NCBI GenBank assembly: GCA_035420085.1
Contig: DAOLUH010000031.1
Coordinates: 6,710 to 70,709, forward strand
Length of the DNA stretch: 64,000 nucleotides
Source of the DNA: DSWT01 sp035420085
Lineage (GTDB): Bacteria; Chloroflexota; Anaerolineae; B4-G1; SLSP01
Direction of reading: 5' to 3'
How positions within the stretch are numbered: position 1 is the first letter of the stretch; every line of letters begins with the position of its first letter. The position numbers and the translations under genes are program-made. The notes under the pieces are model-generated. The model saw only the letters and a list, made by a program, of their open reading frames with translations. It was not told the origin of the DNA and did no database searches. Below, piece by piece: positions 54,791-63,540 of the stretch.

Positions 54791-55242
54791 CCCAATCCTA
54801 CCACAGGGCGAGTAATGCTGCAACGTTCACGGACGGCCAAAGCCGCCCACCCCAGCAAGGCCAACTCCAGGCCGATCTCGGCAGGATTTTGCAGCCGGCG
54901 CAACAGGATTTCCCACAATCCTGGCGACGGCTCGAAGTCGTAGTGCACGAATGGATACAACCACGGCACATCCCCGCCGATGTCGGCCACGAGATGCCCC
55001 AGATAGCCCACAGCCCAACTCCACGCGGTCTGCCGTCCCCACAGCAGCCGCACGATGACGGTCGAAACGGCCAAACCGAGCAAGGTGTGGCCCCACATCC
55101 GCCCACTTGGCATGAGATGTAGTCCCTGGCAAAGCGCCTTGTCCACCACGTCGGGGATCACGCCCGCGACGACGACCGGGACCAAATCAGCCTTCACATA
55201 GCGATGCGCCAGCACCGAGACGCCCAGATGCCCAACCAGCAT
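54781..55242 (-). CDS. YdjM/DUF457-like integral membrane protein, copy 2
   Basis: A 153-aa paralog of 54177-54659, with the same pattern (GHLGVSVLAHRYVKAD, VIPDVVDK, GGDVPWLYPFVHYD). It starts at ATG 55242 overlapping the upstream stop (TAATG). The two copies are divergent, so the duplication is old. The conserved Asp/His pattern suggests metal binding. Function unknown. Confidence 0.78.
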   Translation of the reverse strand: MLVGHLGVSVLAHRYVKADLVPVVVAGVIPDVVDKALCQGLHLMPSGRMWGHTLLGLAVSTVIVRLLWGRQTAWSWAVGYLGHLVADIGGDVPWLYPFVHYDFEPSPGLWEILLRRLQNPAEIGLELALLGWAALAVRERCSITRPVVGLGNE

Positions 55243-56372
55243 TACGCCCCTACCACGTGTGTTAAGGTTTGATGAATCGGCGCGTAGCTTGCCGCGCGCA
55301 GGTCTTCGGGCGGTATGGAAGCCTCGTCCGGCTTGTCGGAGAGGGCAAAGATCAGCGCTCCCCGGTCGCGCCAGTCCAGCATCAGCTCACGTACTTCGTG
55401 GGTGAGGCAAATTTCACGCACCAGCAACTCCTCCGGCGCGGCATCGAGCGGCAGCACACCCATGCGCCCGACGGTCTCGCGGTACTCGTTATAGCGGAAC
55501 GCCTTGAACGGCGTGGGATCGCCGGCCTGCACCAGCGCGTAGATGTCGCCATGCAGCGCGCGCAAATCGGCGGGCAATTCGGCGGCCCGCGCATCAACGG
55601 CGTGGATAAACTGCGCGAACGCCCGCATCCGCCCCGCGCGGACGTCGTCCACGAGCGCCTCCCGCTCATACAGACCGCTGCCCACGATCAGGCAGATGTA
55701 GGCCAGGTAATCCTGGTTGTCGGCGGTGAAGGGGTGGAATTCAGGCTGGTTGAGCTGGTCGTAAGCCGCCTGAAACCGCTCCGGGTCGAACGCCGCTCCA
55801 AGCAGATCGCCGACGGTGCGTCGTACCGCCGCCACCCGCGCCGCGTCGATGACCCGATCGTTGCGCCCGCGCGCGCCGAGCGTCGTCTTGTCCAGATCAA
55901 GGACAACCGCCGTGCTCTCGTCCACTGAAAAGCCCTGCTCGCGGCAAAAATCGTCAAACTCCGCCAGCAGCGTCCAGCGGTTTGCCAGATAGAGCGGGTA
56001 ACCGTCCAGCGCCGTGACCTCGGCCTGGGCGGGCGCAGGCTTTTCCGCGCCGATGAAGGCGACGCCCGGCCAGTTCCCCGCGCGGCAGATGTTGGCGAAG
56101 GCCGTCCCGTCGTTCAGGCGCGTGTCGCCGACGAAGATCAGGCGTGCAATCGACGTCCCTGGCGCCTCGAGCGCGCGGGCCAGCCGCAGCAAATGGACGA
56201 TGACGCGCGCATACTCCGCCTCACTCTTGCGCGGAATCGTGTTGGCAGGAATCCCCACCTCCGTGCGGATGTCAGCCAATCGCGGCAAGCGCCCATCCGC
56301 CGCATCCAGATTCCGGTACACAATCCGATCCCCGACAAACTCAGAAACCGACGTCAGACCATAGTTTTGCAT
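55242..56372 (-). CDS. HAD-like protein with motif IV before motif I
   Basis: A 376-aa protein. FVGDTRLND (residues 80-88) looks like HAD motif IV. DLDKTT (159-164) looks like motif I with nucleophile Asp159 and Asp161. FALSDKPDEA near residue 345 could supply motif II/III Ser and Lys. In normal HAD proteins motif I comes first, so either the domain is circularly permuted or two partial HAD domains are joined. ATG 56372 starts after a repeat. Substrate unknown. Confidence 0.7.
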   Translation of the reverse strand: MQNYGLTSVSEFVGDRIVYRNLDAADGRLPRLADIRTEVGIPANTIPRKSEAEYARVIVHLLRLARALEAPGTSIARLIFVGDTRLNDGTAFANICRAGNWPGVAFIGAEKPAPAQAEVTALDGYPLYLANRWTLLAEFDDFCREQGFSVDESTAVVLDLDKTTLGARGRNDRVIDAARVAAVRRTVGDLLGAAFDPERFQAAYDQLNQPEFHPFTADNQDYLAYICLIVGSGLYEREALVDDVRAGRMRAFAQFIHAVDARAAELPADLRALHGDIYALVQAGDPTPFKAFRYNEYRETVGRMGVLPLDAAPEELLVREICLTHEVRELMLDWRDRGALIFALSDKPDEASIPPEDLRAASYAPIHQTLTHVVGA

Positions 56373-56382
56373 AGCAGTCCCT

Positions 56383-56484
56383 CAGTGATTAGTGATTGGT
56401 AATTGGTAACAAGTAATCAGGTTTGAGCGTCAAGGTACCAGTTACCGATTACCAGTTCCCAGTTACCGATTGCCAGTTATCAGC
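56383..56484. repeat. Tandem array gtgattggtaattgg / ccagttaccgatt
   Basis: Units of 7 nt (GTGATTGGTAATTGG) on the left and their complements (AGTTACCGATTACC) on the right form a hairpin array between the HAD and asd genes. Confidence 0.85.
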
Positions 56485-56485
56485 T

Positions 56486-57544
56486 TCAAGCCACGTACCC
56501 CGTCGCCACGAGCAGTTCCGCGTTGAGGATCGCGCCGCTGGCTGCACCGCGCAAGGTGTTGTGGCTCACGGTGGTCATACGGATGTCCAGCAGCGGGCAG
56601 GGACGCACGCGGCCCACGGTGACGGCCATACCGCCCCCGGCGTCGCGGTCGCGGCGAGGCTGGGGACGATCCGGCTCCATCCGCACGAGGAGCGGATGCT
56701 CCGGCGCGCTCGGCAACCCACGCGATACCTCCGTCCCGCGAAAGTCGCGCAGCGCGGCGATAACATCCTCCACGGACGCCGGATGCTCGAAACCGACCGA
56801 CAAACTCACCGTATGCCCATCGAAGACAGGGACGCGGTTGGCGTGCGCGCTGAGCACGATGTCGGCGTCCACCCCGCGCCCATCCACCACACTACCGAGC
56901 ATCTTGCGCAGCTCTTGCGCGAACTTCTCTTCCTCGCCGGGGATGTACGGAACGACGTTGTCGAGGATGTCGAGCGAGGCCACGCCGGGATAGCCCGCGC
57001 CGGAAATGGCCTGCATCGACGTCATAAAAACCTTGCGGACGCCAAACGCCACATCCAGCGGCTTGAGCGGCAGCGCCACGCCCGTGATCGTGCAGTTGGG
57101 GCTGGCGACGATGAGGCCGCGCCAGTTACGTTCTGCGCGCTGCGTGTCGATGAGCGCCACGTGGTCGGCGTTGACCTCCGGGATAAGCAGCGGCACGTCA
57201 TCCACGGCGCGATACGGCGAAGCGTTCGTGCAGACGACGTACCCCGCCCGTGCAAACTGCGGCTCGATCTCACGCGCCACGTCCGCCGGCAGCGCCGAAA
57301 AGACCAGCCTGGCGGGCAGCGACGGCTCCAAAGGCTGCACGACTATCTCGCCCACAGCCGGCGGCGGATCGCCGGGAATCACCCACTTGCAAACGTCGGC
57401 GTACCGCTTCCCCGCGCTTCGCTCCGACGCCGCCAGTGCCGTCACCTCAAACCACGGATGCCCCGCCAACAACTGCACAAACCGCTGTCCCACCGCCCCT
57501 GTCGCGCCCAAAACACCAACCGGAATCTTGTTCAATGTTTCCAT
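56486..57544 (-). CDS. asd: Aspartate-semialdehyde dehydrogenase, archaeal/fungal type
   Basis: A 352-aa NADPH enzyme. Cofactor motif GATGAVGQRFV; catalytic Cys151 in SPNCTITGVALPLKPL, a signature of the archaeal/fungal branch. HANRVPVFDGH carries the His. It sits just after lysC, sharing the aspartate family route. Confidence 0.94.
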   Translation of the reverse strand: METLNKIPVGVLGATGAVGQRFVQLLAGHPWFEVTALAASERSAGKRYADVCKWVIPGDPPPAVGEIVVQPLEPSLPARLVFSALPADVAREIEPQFARAGYVVCTNASPYRAVDDVPLLIPEVNADHVALIDTQRAERNWRGLIVASPNCTITGVALPLKPLDVAFGVRKVFMTSMQAISGAGYPGVASLDILDNVVPYIPGEEEKFAQELRKMLGSVVDGRGVDADIVLSAHANRVPVFDGHTVSLSVGFEHPASVEDVIAALRDFRGTEVSRGLPSAPEHPLLVRMEPDRPQPRRDRDAGGGMAVTVGRVRPCPLLDIRMTTVSHNTLRGAASGAILNAELLVATGYVA

Positions 57545-57555
57545 AGCTCCCCCTG

Positions 57556-57652
57556 AAGAAATGAGTAAAGGGTAACGAGAAATGAGTAATGAGTAACGAG
57601 TAACGAGGTTCTTCCTCTTTACTCTTTACTCTTTACTCTTTACTCCCCCCAT
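57556..57652. repeat. Tandem array gtaacgagtaatgag / ctctttactctttac
   Basis: AGTAACGAG and AGTAATGAG units at 57563-57606 are followed by TTTACTC units (7 nt) at 57617-57645. On the - strand the second group encodes the lysC C terminus (GGSKE) and its stop. Confidence 0.9.
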
Positions 57653-59051
57653 TGATCACCTCGCTGTGCAATTGCCGCACAGCCTCAGTCGCCTGGTCGG
57701 CGGCGACGACGAGGGAGATGCTGCACTCCGATGATCCCTGCGCGATGGCGATGACGTTGATCTGCTTTCGCGCAAGCGCAACGAAGAGCCGCGCCGCCAC
57801 ACCCGGCGTATGGCGCATCCCCGCGCCCACGGCGGTCACGATCACCACGTTGTCCATTGACCAGACGCGATCGATGTCACGGCGCGACAGTTCCAGCGCC
57901 ATTTCCTCTTCGATAGCGGCGATCACGCCCGCTGCGGTCTCCGTGGGAATGACAAAACAGATCGACTGCTCCGACGACGCCTGCGAGATCATCAGCACGC
58001 TCGCGCCCTGGCTGGCGACGGCGGCGAATGTCCGCGCGGCGATGCCGGGGACGCCCATCATCCCGCGCCCTTCCACGTTGACCATGCTCAATCCCTTGAT
58101 CGCCGAGACCGCCTTGACGGTGCCCGGCGTACTTTCCGGTTCGCGCACGATGCGCGTGCCGGGGCAGGTGGGGTTGAACGTGTTCTTGACCCACAGCGGG
58201 ATGCCGCGTTCGACCACGGGGCTGATCGTCTTGGGGTGCAGCACTTTCGCGCCGAAGTAGGCCAGTTCGCCCACTTCGCTGTACGAAAGCACGGGGATCA
58301 CCCGCGCGTCGGGGACGATGCGCGGATCGGTCGTCAGCACGCCATCAACGTCGGTCCACGTCCACACCTCATCGGCGTCGAGCGCCGCGCCCAGAATCGA
58401 GGCGCTGTAGTCGCTGCCACCGCGCCCCAGCGTGGTCGTGATCCCGTCCTCGGTCGCGCCGATAAAGCCGGTGACGACGGGCACAATGCCCGCCTCCAAC
58501 AACGGCAACAATCGCGCCTGGGTGCGCGCGCGGGTAAGATCCATCAGCGGCGCGGCCTGCTGGAAGCGCCGGTCGGTGACGATCAACTCGGTGGCGTCCA
58601 CCGCCTCGCTGCGCAGTCCCATTTGCCGCATCCGCGCCGCCACGATGCGCGCGTTCATCCGCTCCCCCAGCGAACTGATCGCATCCATCGCACGCGGCGT
58701 CACCTCACCGAGCACCTGCACGCTGCGGCAGAACGTGGCGAACTCGTCCAGGTAGCCGTCCAGCGTCTTGAGCAGCGCCGCGCGTTCGTCGGTGTCGTTC
58801 AACAGCTCGGCGACCGCCAGCGTGTGTTTCACCCGCAGATCGGTGACCAGCGCAGGATACGTCTGCCCATCGCCGGAGGCCGCCGTGCGCGCCCCCTGGA
58901 TGAGCGCGTCGGTCACGCCGCGCATCGCCGAGACGATCACCACCAGGTGTTCCCAGGCCTGGGCCTGTTCCTGCACAATCGCGGCGGCCTGTGCCACCGC
59001 CGGCGCGCCGCCGACCGACGTGCCGCCAAATTTCATCACTAACGTTTTCAT
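57633..59051 (-). CDS. lysC: Aspartate kinase
   Basis: A 472-aa aspartokinase that phosphorylates aspartate at the head of the lysine, threonine and methionine route. The kinase signature KFGGTSVG begins at residue 7 and SLGERMNARI follows; two C-terminal ACT domains allow feedback control. Start ATG 59051 (MKTLVMKFGG) has GAGGAG. Its last codons lie in a repeat array. Operon order: lysC then asd. Confidence 0.95.
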   Translation of the reverse strand: MKTLVMKFGGTSVGGAPAVAQAAAIVQEQAQAWEHLVVIVSAMRGVTDALIQGARTAASGDGQTYPALVTDLRVKHTLAVAELLNDTDERAALLKTLDGYLDEFATFCRSVQVLGEVTPRAMDAISSLGERMNARIVAARMRQMGLRSEAVDATELIVTDRRFQQAAPLMDLTRARTQARLLPLLEAGIVPVVTGFIGATEDGITTTLGRGGSDYSASILGAALDADEVWTWTDVDGVLTTDPRIVPDARVIPVLSYSEVGELAYFGAKVLHPKTISPVVERGIPLWVKNTFNPTCPGTRIVREPESTPGTVKAVSAIKGLSMVNVEGRGMMGVPGIAARTFAAVASQGASVLMISQASSEQSICFVIPTETAAGVIAAIEEEMALELSRRDIDRVWSMDNVVIVTAVGAGMRHTPGVAARLFVALARKQINVIAIAQGSSECSISLVVAADQATEAVRQLHSEVINGGSKE

Positions 59052-59096
59052 CGCGTCTCTCCTCCTCCCCCTCGTCCTTGCTGGCCTTGACGGGAT

Positions 59097-59126
59097 ATTA
59101 TACACGGTTCGCGAGGTTGGGAAACA
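59097..59126 (-). promoter_or_regulatory. Promoter for lysC
   Basis: TATAAT on the - strand at 59102-59097, with TGTTTC 18 nt upstream. Leader of about 40 nt. The -35 is weak. Confidence 0.5.
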
Positions 59127-59179
59127 GGTACCGCGCACAACACCCACCTCCCATAACATCCACAACCGGTCCAAGTGGA

Positions 59180-59208
59180 TTGACTTACAAAAAAAGGCGC
59201 TATATAAT
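59180..59208 (+). promoter_or_regulatory. Consensus-like promoter for the beta-helix protein gene
   Basis: TTGACT, a 17-nt spacer and TATAAT. The predicted start is near 59215, giving a leader of about 190 nt before ATG 59408. Confidence 0.85.
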
Positions 59209-59214
59209 AATTGT

Positions 59215-59407
59215 GTTGTGCAATCACCCCGAGAGACACCCATTGACTACCCTCCAATTCCAGACATGGTCGGTGTCCCAATCGGCGCATTGCTCGCTAC
59301 TGTTGAGCCAATAGCCTCTTGGGCTTTCCGAGAAACTCTGACTATGACCACTGGGTTTACCTGCCGGTGGTATTAAAGTCGTAGTCTGGCAAAAAGGAGA
59401 TACGAAT
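59215..59407 (+). other. Long 5' leader of the beta-helix gene
   Basis: About 190 nt without a credible gene. Within it ACCAC/GTGGT and GACTA/TAGTC segments (59338-59386) can form a nested stem, and AAGGAG at 59394 is the ribosome site. No known riboswitch class was matched. Confidence 0.4.
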
Positions 59408-62400
59408 ATGCATAGCAACCGTTTTACCCATTTCCGATGCGTTAGCTTGATTCTGCTGTTGATCATGAGCAGCATCACGCCCGTCATAGCCCAGCCGGAT
59501 GTTGACAGCCCCGCCCAGGTCTTGGCTTGTACCACTTCGTTGAGCGGGCCAATTACCAGCGATACAACCTGGACGGTGGTGGGCAGTCCCTACTGCCTGA
59601 CGGGTTGGGTGACTGTCGCCGCTGAAGCCGCGCTGACGATCCAGCCGGGCGTGACGGTCTATGGCAGTGCCGATAGCGGGATCTTGGTCTACGGCCGCTT
59701 GAACGCAATCGGCACACCGACCTCGCCGATCCTCTTCAGCTCCAGCACAGATAATGCGCCCGGCGGGTGGATTGGGGTGGAAATTGACGGGTACTATGGG
59801 ATCGGCCGGGCCGTCCTTGATTACGTGACCATTCGCTATGCCGGGCAGGTGGACTACGTGATCACATTCGGCCTGGGCCTGTGGCACGGCGGCAGGGCGA
59901 CCGTCACCCACAGCACGTTTGCGAGCAACGCCGGGTACGGCGTGTACGTCGATACGGACAGTGCCCTTGACTTCGAAAACAACCAGGTGCAGAACAACGC
60001 CAGCTATGGACTGTCTATCGCTGCCGGAGACCTGGTGAATGTGCGTGACAATGTGCTCACCGGAAATAACCCGAACCGCATCGAGGTACGTCCCGGCTCG
60101 CTGGAAAACCCATTGATGGCGGCGAATAACTCGACCCTGTCAGTTCCACTGATCCATACCTGTACCACTTTGGTGAGCGGGACAATCGCGACCAACACGA
60201 CCTGGGCGGCAGCGAACAGCCCCTACTGCCTGACGGACGTGGTGGTTGTCGCCCCACAAGCCACGTTGACGATCCAACCGGGAGTGGCAGTGTATGGCCA
60301 TACCCAGACCTATCTCGAAGTGGATGGCCGCTTGAACGCGGTAGGAACTTCTGGCTCGCCCATCCTCTTCAGCTCATACCTGAACAGCGAAGCCGGAGAA
60401 TGGGTCGGGGTCATCGTCAATGGTTACGAGGGGGTTGGGCAGGCGACTTTGGACTACGTAAGCATTCGCTACGCCGGTCAGGCTTACTGGAGCGATCGGT
60501 TCAACCTGGGCGTGTTCGAAGGGGGGCAGGTGACCGTCACCCATAGCACGTTGACGAACGGCGCCGGTTACGGCGCATGGGCGGAGTTCGGGGCTGCGCT
60601 CACCTTCGACCACAACACCGTGACCACCAATACCCTGGCTGCTTTGCGGGTATGGCCGGATGTCCTGGCAAGCATAGGCGCAGATAACACCTTCAGCGGC
60701 AACGGCCTCGACCAGGTGCATACAGGCTCCGGGCCTCTACCGGTTGGGGGGGAGTTCACCTGGAGCAACACGAATCAGGCGGAGGCTTACGAGCTGGCCG
60801 GTCTGGTCAAGGTGATGCCTGCGGCCACTTTGAATATCGAGCCGGGCGTGGAGGTAGCAGGCGCAGCAGGAAGTGAGCTGTACGTAGAGGGCACACTGAA
60901 TGTCATCGGCACGGCAACGCAGCCGATCACCTTCACCGCTTCGACGAACGTGCGCCAGCCGGGATGGTGGAATGGGATCAACTTCTGGGGCCCGACCGGA
61001 CAGCGCGCGACCGGCAGGCTGGAATACGTCACCGTCGAACTGGGCGGCGGCCACGACGGCGCAAATGACGGCGCCAATATCTCCGCACGCAATGCAGATG
61101 TCATCTTTTCCAATGGCGTCATCCGCGAAAGCGCCTACGACGGTTTCTACGCGAACTTCGGAGGCGCCGGGGCGGCGATCTACTTCAGCCAGATCGTCAG
61201 CAACACGCACTACGGTGTGTACAATGCCGTGCCGGATGAAGATATTGTCCTGGCCTCAATGAACTGGTGGGGAGATGCCAGTGGTCCCAACGTGGATAAC
61301 AACGCCAACCCGGGAGGGACCGGCAGCAAAATCAGCGCCGGGGTGTCCTTCCGGCCGTTTGTCGCGGATTTGAACGCGCCGCCTGACCCACTTTCGGAGC
61401 GCGACCTGGGTTTCCTGACACTCACGCCGCAGCGCTGGTTTGTCCCGGCAGATGGCATCAACCAGGTATATATCGAGATCACCATGCGAGACGGCGCCGC
61501 ACGGCCCCTGGCAAACCAGAGCATTCACCTGGCGACCACGTTGGGGACCCTGTCCGACAACAGCGTTCTAACCGGCGCCCAGGGAAAGGCATACGTGTTT
61601 CTGACATCGGCGTCGGTGGGCGTGGCGACTGTATCGGCGAAGGCCATAGGCGCCCTGGTTGCCCAGCCGGCGGAAACAAAGATCACGTTCGTAGAGGAAG
61701 GTCCTGATCTCTTCCCAGACCAGGAAGCGCCTTACATGAACAGCAACATCGAGATCTTTCCGCAACCCCTCGTCCAGGGGGTGACGGCCACCATTCGGCT
61801 AAATTTGACCAATCCTTACACCGTACCGATCCACGTCAACGGCACGGTGGGGTATGCGCAATTTGGCATCGGCCAGGTATTCGGACCGATCAGCACAGTG
61901 AACGATTGGGTGGTGCCGGCCAGCACAGCCGGGACGTTCGACGTCGCCTGGGTGCCGCCTATCTCCGGCCACTACTGCTTCGAGTTTAGCTACTGGTACG
62001 ATTTCGACTCGACAGAACTTGGCGGCAACGGACTTGTACTCAGCCCGAATGTACCGGGTAAAAACGGCAAACGCCAAACGAACGATACCACTAAATCTGC
62101 GCCTATGGTGAGACCCAAGACGCGAGACCTGGCGCGAACGGCCAAACGCGCTACATCTCTGATAGGCGATGGGCAACTCGCCTTGAATGTGCTCACCGCG
62201 CCGGAGGCAATCCCAGGCGGGTTCATCCTGGACCAGATGGTGGGCAATCTCATGGATTTGATTTTCGAGGGAGGTGGCGCAATCAATGCCGCCCTGGCCG
62301 GAAGCGAAGATTCCGGCGGGTGGAATGGCCCCCGCTTGCAGTTACCCGGCGGCGGTTTCGGCAGTTTGGCTAACGATCCGCCCAGCCAGGATTACAGGTC

Positions 62401-63355
62401 TATCGCCACCGCCGACCCAATCCAATTCACGCCCCTCCAACCCGGCCCCAATATGCCCGTAGCGCGCGCCCAGGCGATAAATGATGCAATCGCCTCTCTT
62501 TTGGATCTCGAAGTGAAACTGATGGCGACGGTCGTGGCCTACGACCGCTACGCCGGAGCGACCGAAGCCGACGATCTGTATTGGAGCAGCATGCAAGCCG
62601 ATGCGTTTGTCCATTATCTGAATCAAACCGGCGCGGCCCTGGTCAATGCAGCCGACAAGCTGGACGCGTTGAACGCCGAAGCCAGGGCGGAAGGCTTCAC
62701 GGACCTGTACATCACGCCAGATCAGTACCTGGCTTACCAGAACCGGCTGCAGACAGAGGGCTTTAACGCGACCGAGATCGCTGCGGCGCACCTGGTCGGG
62801 CTGACGGATGAAGGCATTCAGAAAGCCCTACAACGGCGTTTGGCGCTCGACCCGAATGAGGTTACCGGCAGCGTGATGCAAGCCTGGGCCGATGTCGCGG
62901 CTGCGTACCGCGAGCTGGGGATGGACATCCTCTACCCACCGATCCCGATCGCGGGCGTCACATCTGCACGCGCGCGCTCTACTTCACAAACTATCGGCGA
63001 CGAGCAGAACCGCCTGGCGCACATCGAGGAAAGCGTCACGACCTTCCCGGTCGGCAACCCACTGACGACGACGGCGGTCATTTCGTTGAGCGTGCGTACG
63101 ATTGACGTGCCGGCCGATTGGGTGGTGCGGCTGAGTGCTTCAGCGATCACGCTCCAACCCGGCCAGCAGGTATCGGTCACACTGACGATCATCCCCGGCA
63201 TGGTCTCCGCGCAGGGCAGCCAGCCGCGTGTGGCCGTGGAAGCCTACGCGCAGGAGCAGTTGCTCGGCGGCGTGGTCGTTGATGTCGACGTGCCGGAGAT
63301 CGATCCTCTCCGGTGGAATATATTCTTACCAGTCGTTCTCGCCCAGCGGCCATAA
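59408..63355 (+). CDS. Secreted right-handed beta-helix protein with Ig-like domain and FLPVVL C-terminus
   Basis: A 1315-aa exported protein. Signal peptide residues 1-28, cleavage near VIA-QP. Two full and one partial modules of about 211 residues repeat the pattern CTT..SG.I..DTTW and LTIQPGV.VYG, typical of parallel beta-helix proteins. A Big_1/invasin-like Ig domain (LTPQRWFVPADGINQ) starts near residue 680. The C terminus ends FLPVVLAQRP, a tail resembling those on exported proteins of this phylum. It has its own promoter and an AAGGAG SD. Probably a surface or matrix protein; ligand unknown. Confidence 0.9.
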   Translation: MHSNRFTHFRCVSLILLLIMSSITPVIAQPDVDSPAQVLACTTSLSGPITSDTTWTVVGSPYCLTGWVTVAAEAALTIQPGVTVYGSADSGILVYGRLNAIGTPTSPILFSSSTDNAPGGWIGVEIDGYYGIGRAVLDYVTIRYAGQVDYVITFGLGLWHGGRATVTHSTFASNAGYGVYVDTDSALDFENNQVQNNASYGLSIAAGDLVNVRDNVLTGNNPNRIEVRPGSLENPLMAANNSTLSVPLIHTCTTLVSGTIATNTTWAAANSPYCLTDVVVVAPQATLTIQPGVAVYGHTQTYLEVDGRLNAVGTSGSPILFSSYLNSEAGEWVGVIVNGYEGVGQATLDYVSIRYAGQAYWSDRFNLGVFEGGQVTVTHSTLTNGAGYGAWAEFGAALTFDHNTVTTNTLAALRVWPDVLASIGADNTFSGNGLDQVHTGSGPLPVGGEFTWSNTNQAEAYELAGLVKVMPAATLNIEPGVEVAGAAGSELYVEGTLNVIGTATQPITFTASTNVRQPGWWNGINFWGPTGQRATGRLEYVTVELGGGHDGANDGANISARNADVIFSNGVIRESAYDGFYANFGGAGAAIYFSQIVSNTHYGVYNAVPDEDIVLASMNWWGDASGPNVDNNANPGGTGSKISAGVSFRPFVADLNAPPDPLSERDLGFLTLTPQRWFVPADGINQVYIEITMRDGAARPLANQSIHLATTLGTLSDNSVLTGAQGKAYVFLTSASVGVATVSAKAIGALVAQPAETKITFVEEGPDLFPDQEAPYMNSNIEIFPQPLVQGVTATIRLNLTNPYTVPIHVNGTVGYAQFGIGQVFGPISTVNDWVVPASTAGTFDVAWVPPISGHYCFEFSYWYDFDSTELGGNGLVLSPNVPGKNGKRQTNDTTKSAPMVRPKTRDLARTAKRATSLIGDGQLALNVLTAPEAIPGGFILDQMVGNLMDLIFEGGGAINAALAGSEDSGGWNGPRLQLPGGGFGSLANDPPSQDYRSIATADPIQFTPLQPGPNMPVARAQAINDAIASLLDLEVKLMATVVAYDRYAGATEADDLYWSSMQADAFVHYLNQTGAALVNAADKLDALNAEARAEGFTDLYITPDQYLAYQNRLQTEGFNATEIAAAHLVGLTDEGIQKALQRRLALDPNEVTGSVMQAWADVAAAYRELGMDILYPPIPIAGVTSARARSTSQTIGDEQNRLAHIEESVTTFPVGNPLTTTAVISLSVRTIDVPADWVVRLSASAITLQPGQQVSVTLTIIPGMVSAQGSQPRVAVEAYAQEQLLGGVVVDVDVPEIDPLRWNIFLPVVLAQRP
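59528..60793 (+). repeat. Tandem ~633-bp duplication within the beta-helix gene
   Basis: The segment beginning TGTACCACTTCG at 59528 recurs at 60161 (633 nt = 211 codons later), and a partial third copy follows. Protein-level identity is high in the first 70 residues of each module. Confidence 0.85.
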
Positions 63356-63405
63356 GAGACAAGAGATTTCAGGTTTTTCTCGGCGCTCTCTGCGTCGCTA
63401 ACCCC

Positions 63406-63456
63406 AGACCTCCGAAGTCGTGCGAACCTACGGTTCGCCTGAAACCTCGGAGGTCT
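63406..63456. repeat. Nested hairpin agacctccga
   Basis: Outer arms AGACCTCCGA (63406-63415) and TCGGAGGTCT (63447-63456) enclose an inner GCGAACC/GGTTCGC hairpin. It has no coding sequence and may terminate the beta-helix transcript or be a small mobile repeat. Confidence 0.75.
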
Positions 63457-63471
63457 GTTATTACTTCCAAA

Positions 63472-63499
63472 ATGACAAAACGCCGAATTCAGGTATAAT
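63472..63499 (+). promoter_or_regulatory. Candidate promoter for the cyclase gene
   Basis: ATGACA, a 16-nt spacer and TATAAT at 63494-63499, about 42 nt before TTG 63541. Confidence 0.5.
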
Positions 63500-63540
63500 T
63501 TTGGATAGAAGAAACAACCCTGACGAAAGGATAATTCGCC

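Noticed and set aside
59215..59407. c-di-GMP or other known riboswitch in the beta-helix leader.
   Set aside because: No conserved core sequence of a known class was found; only a simple nested stem.
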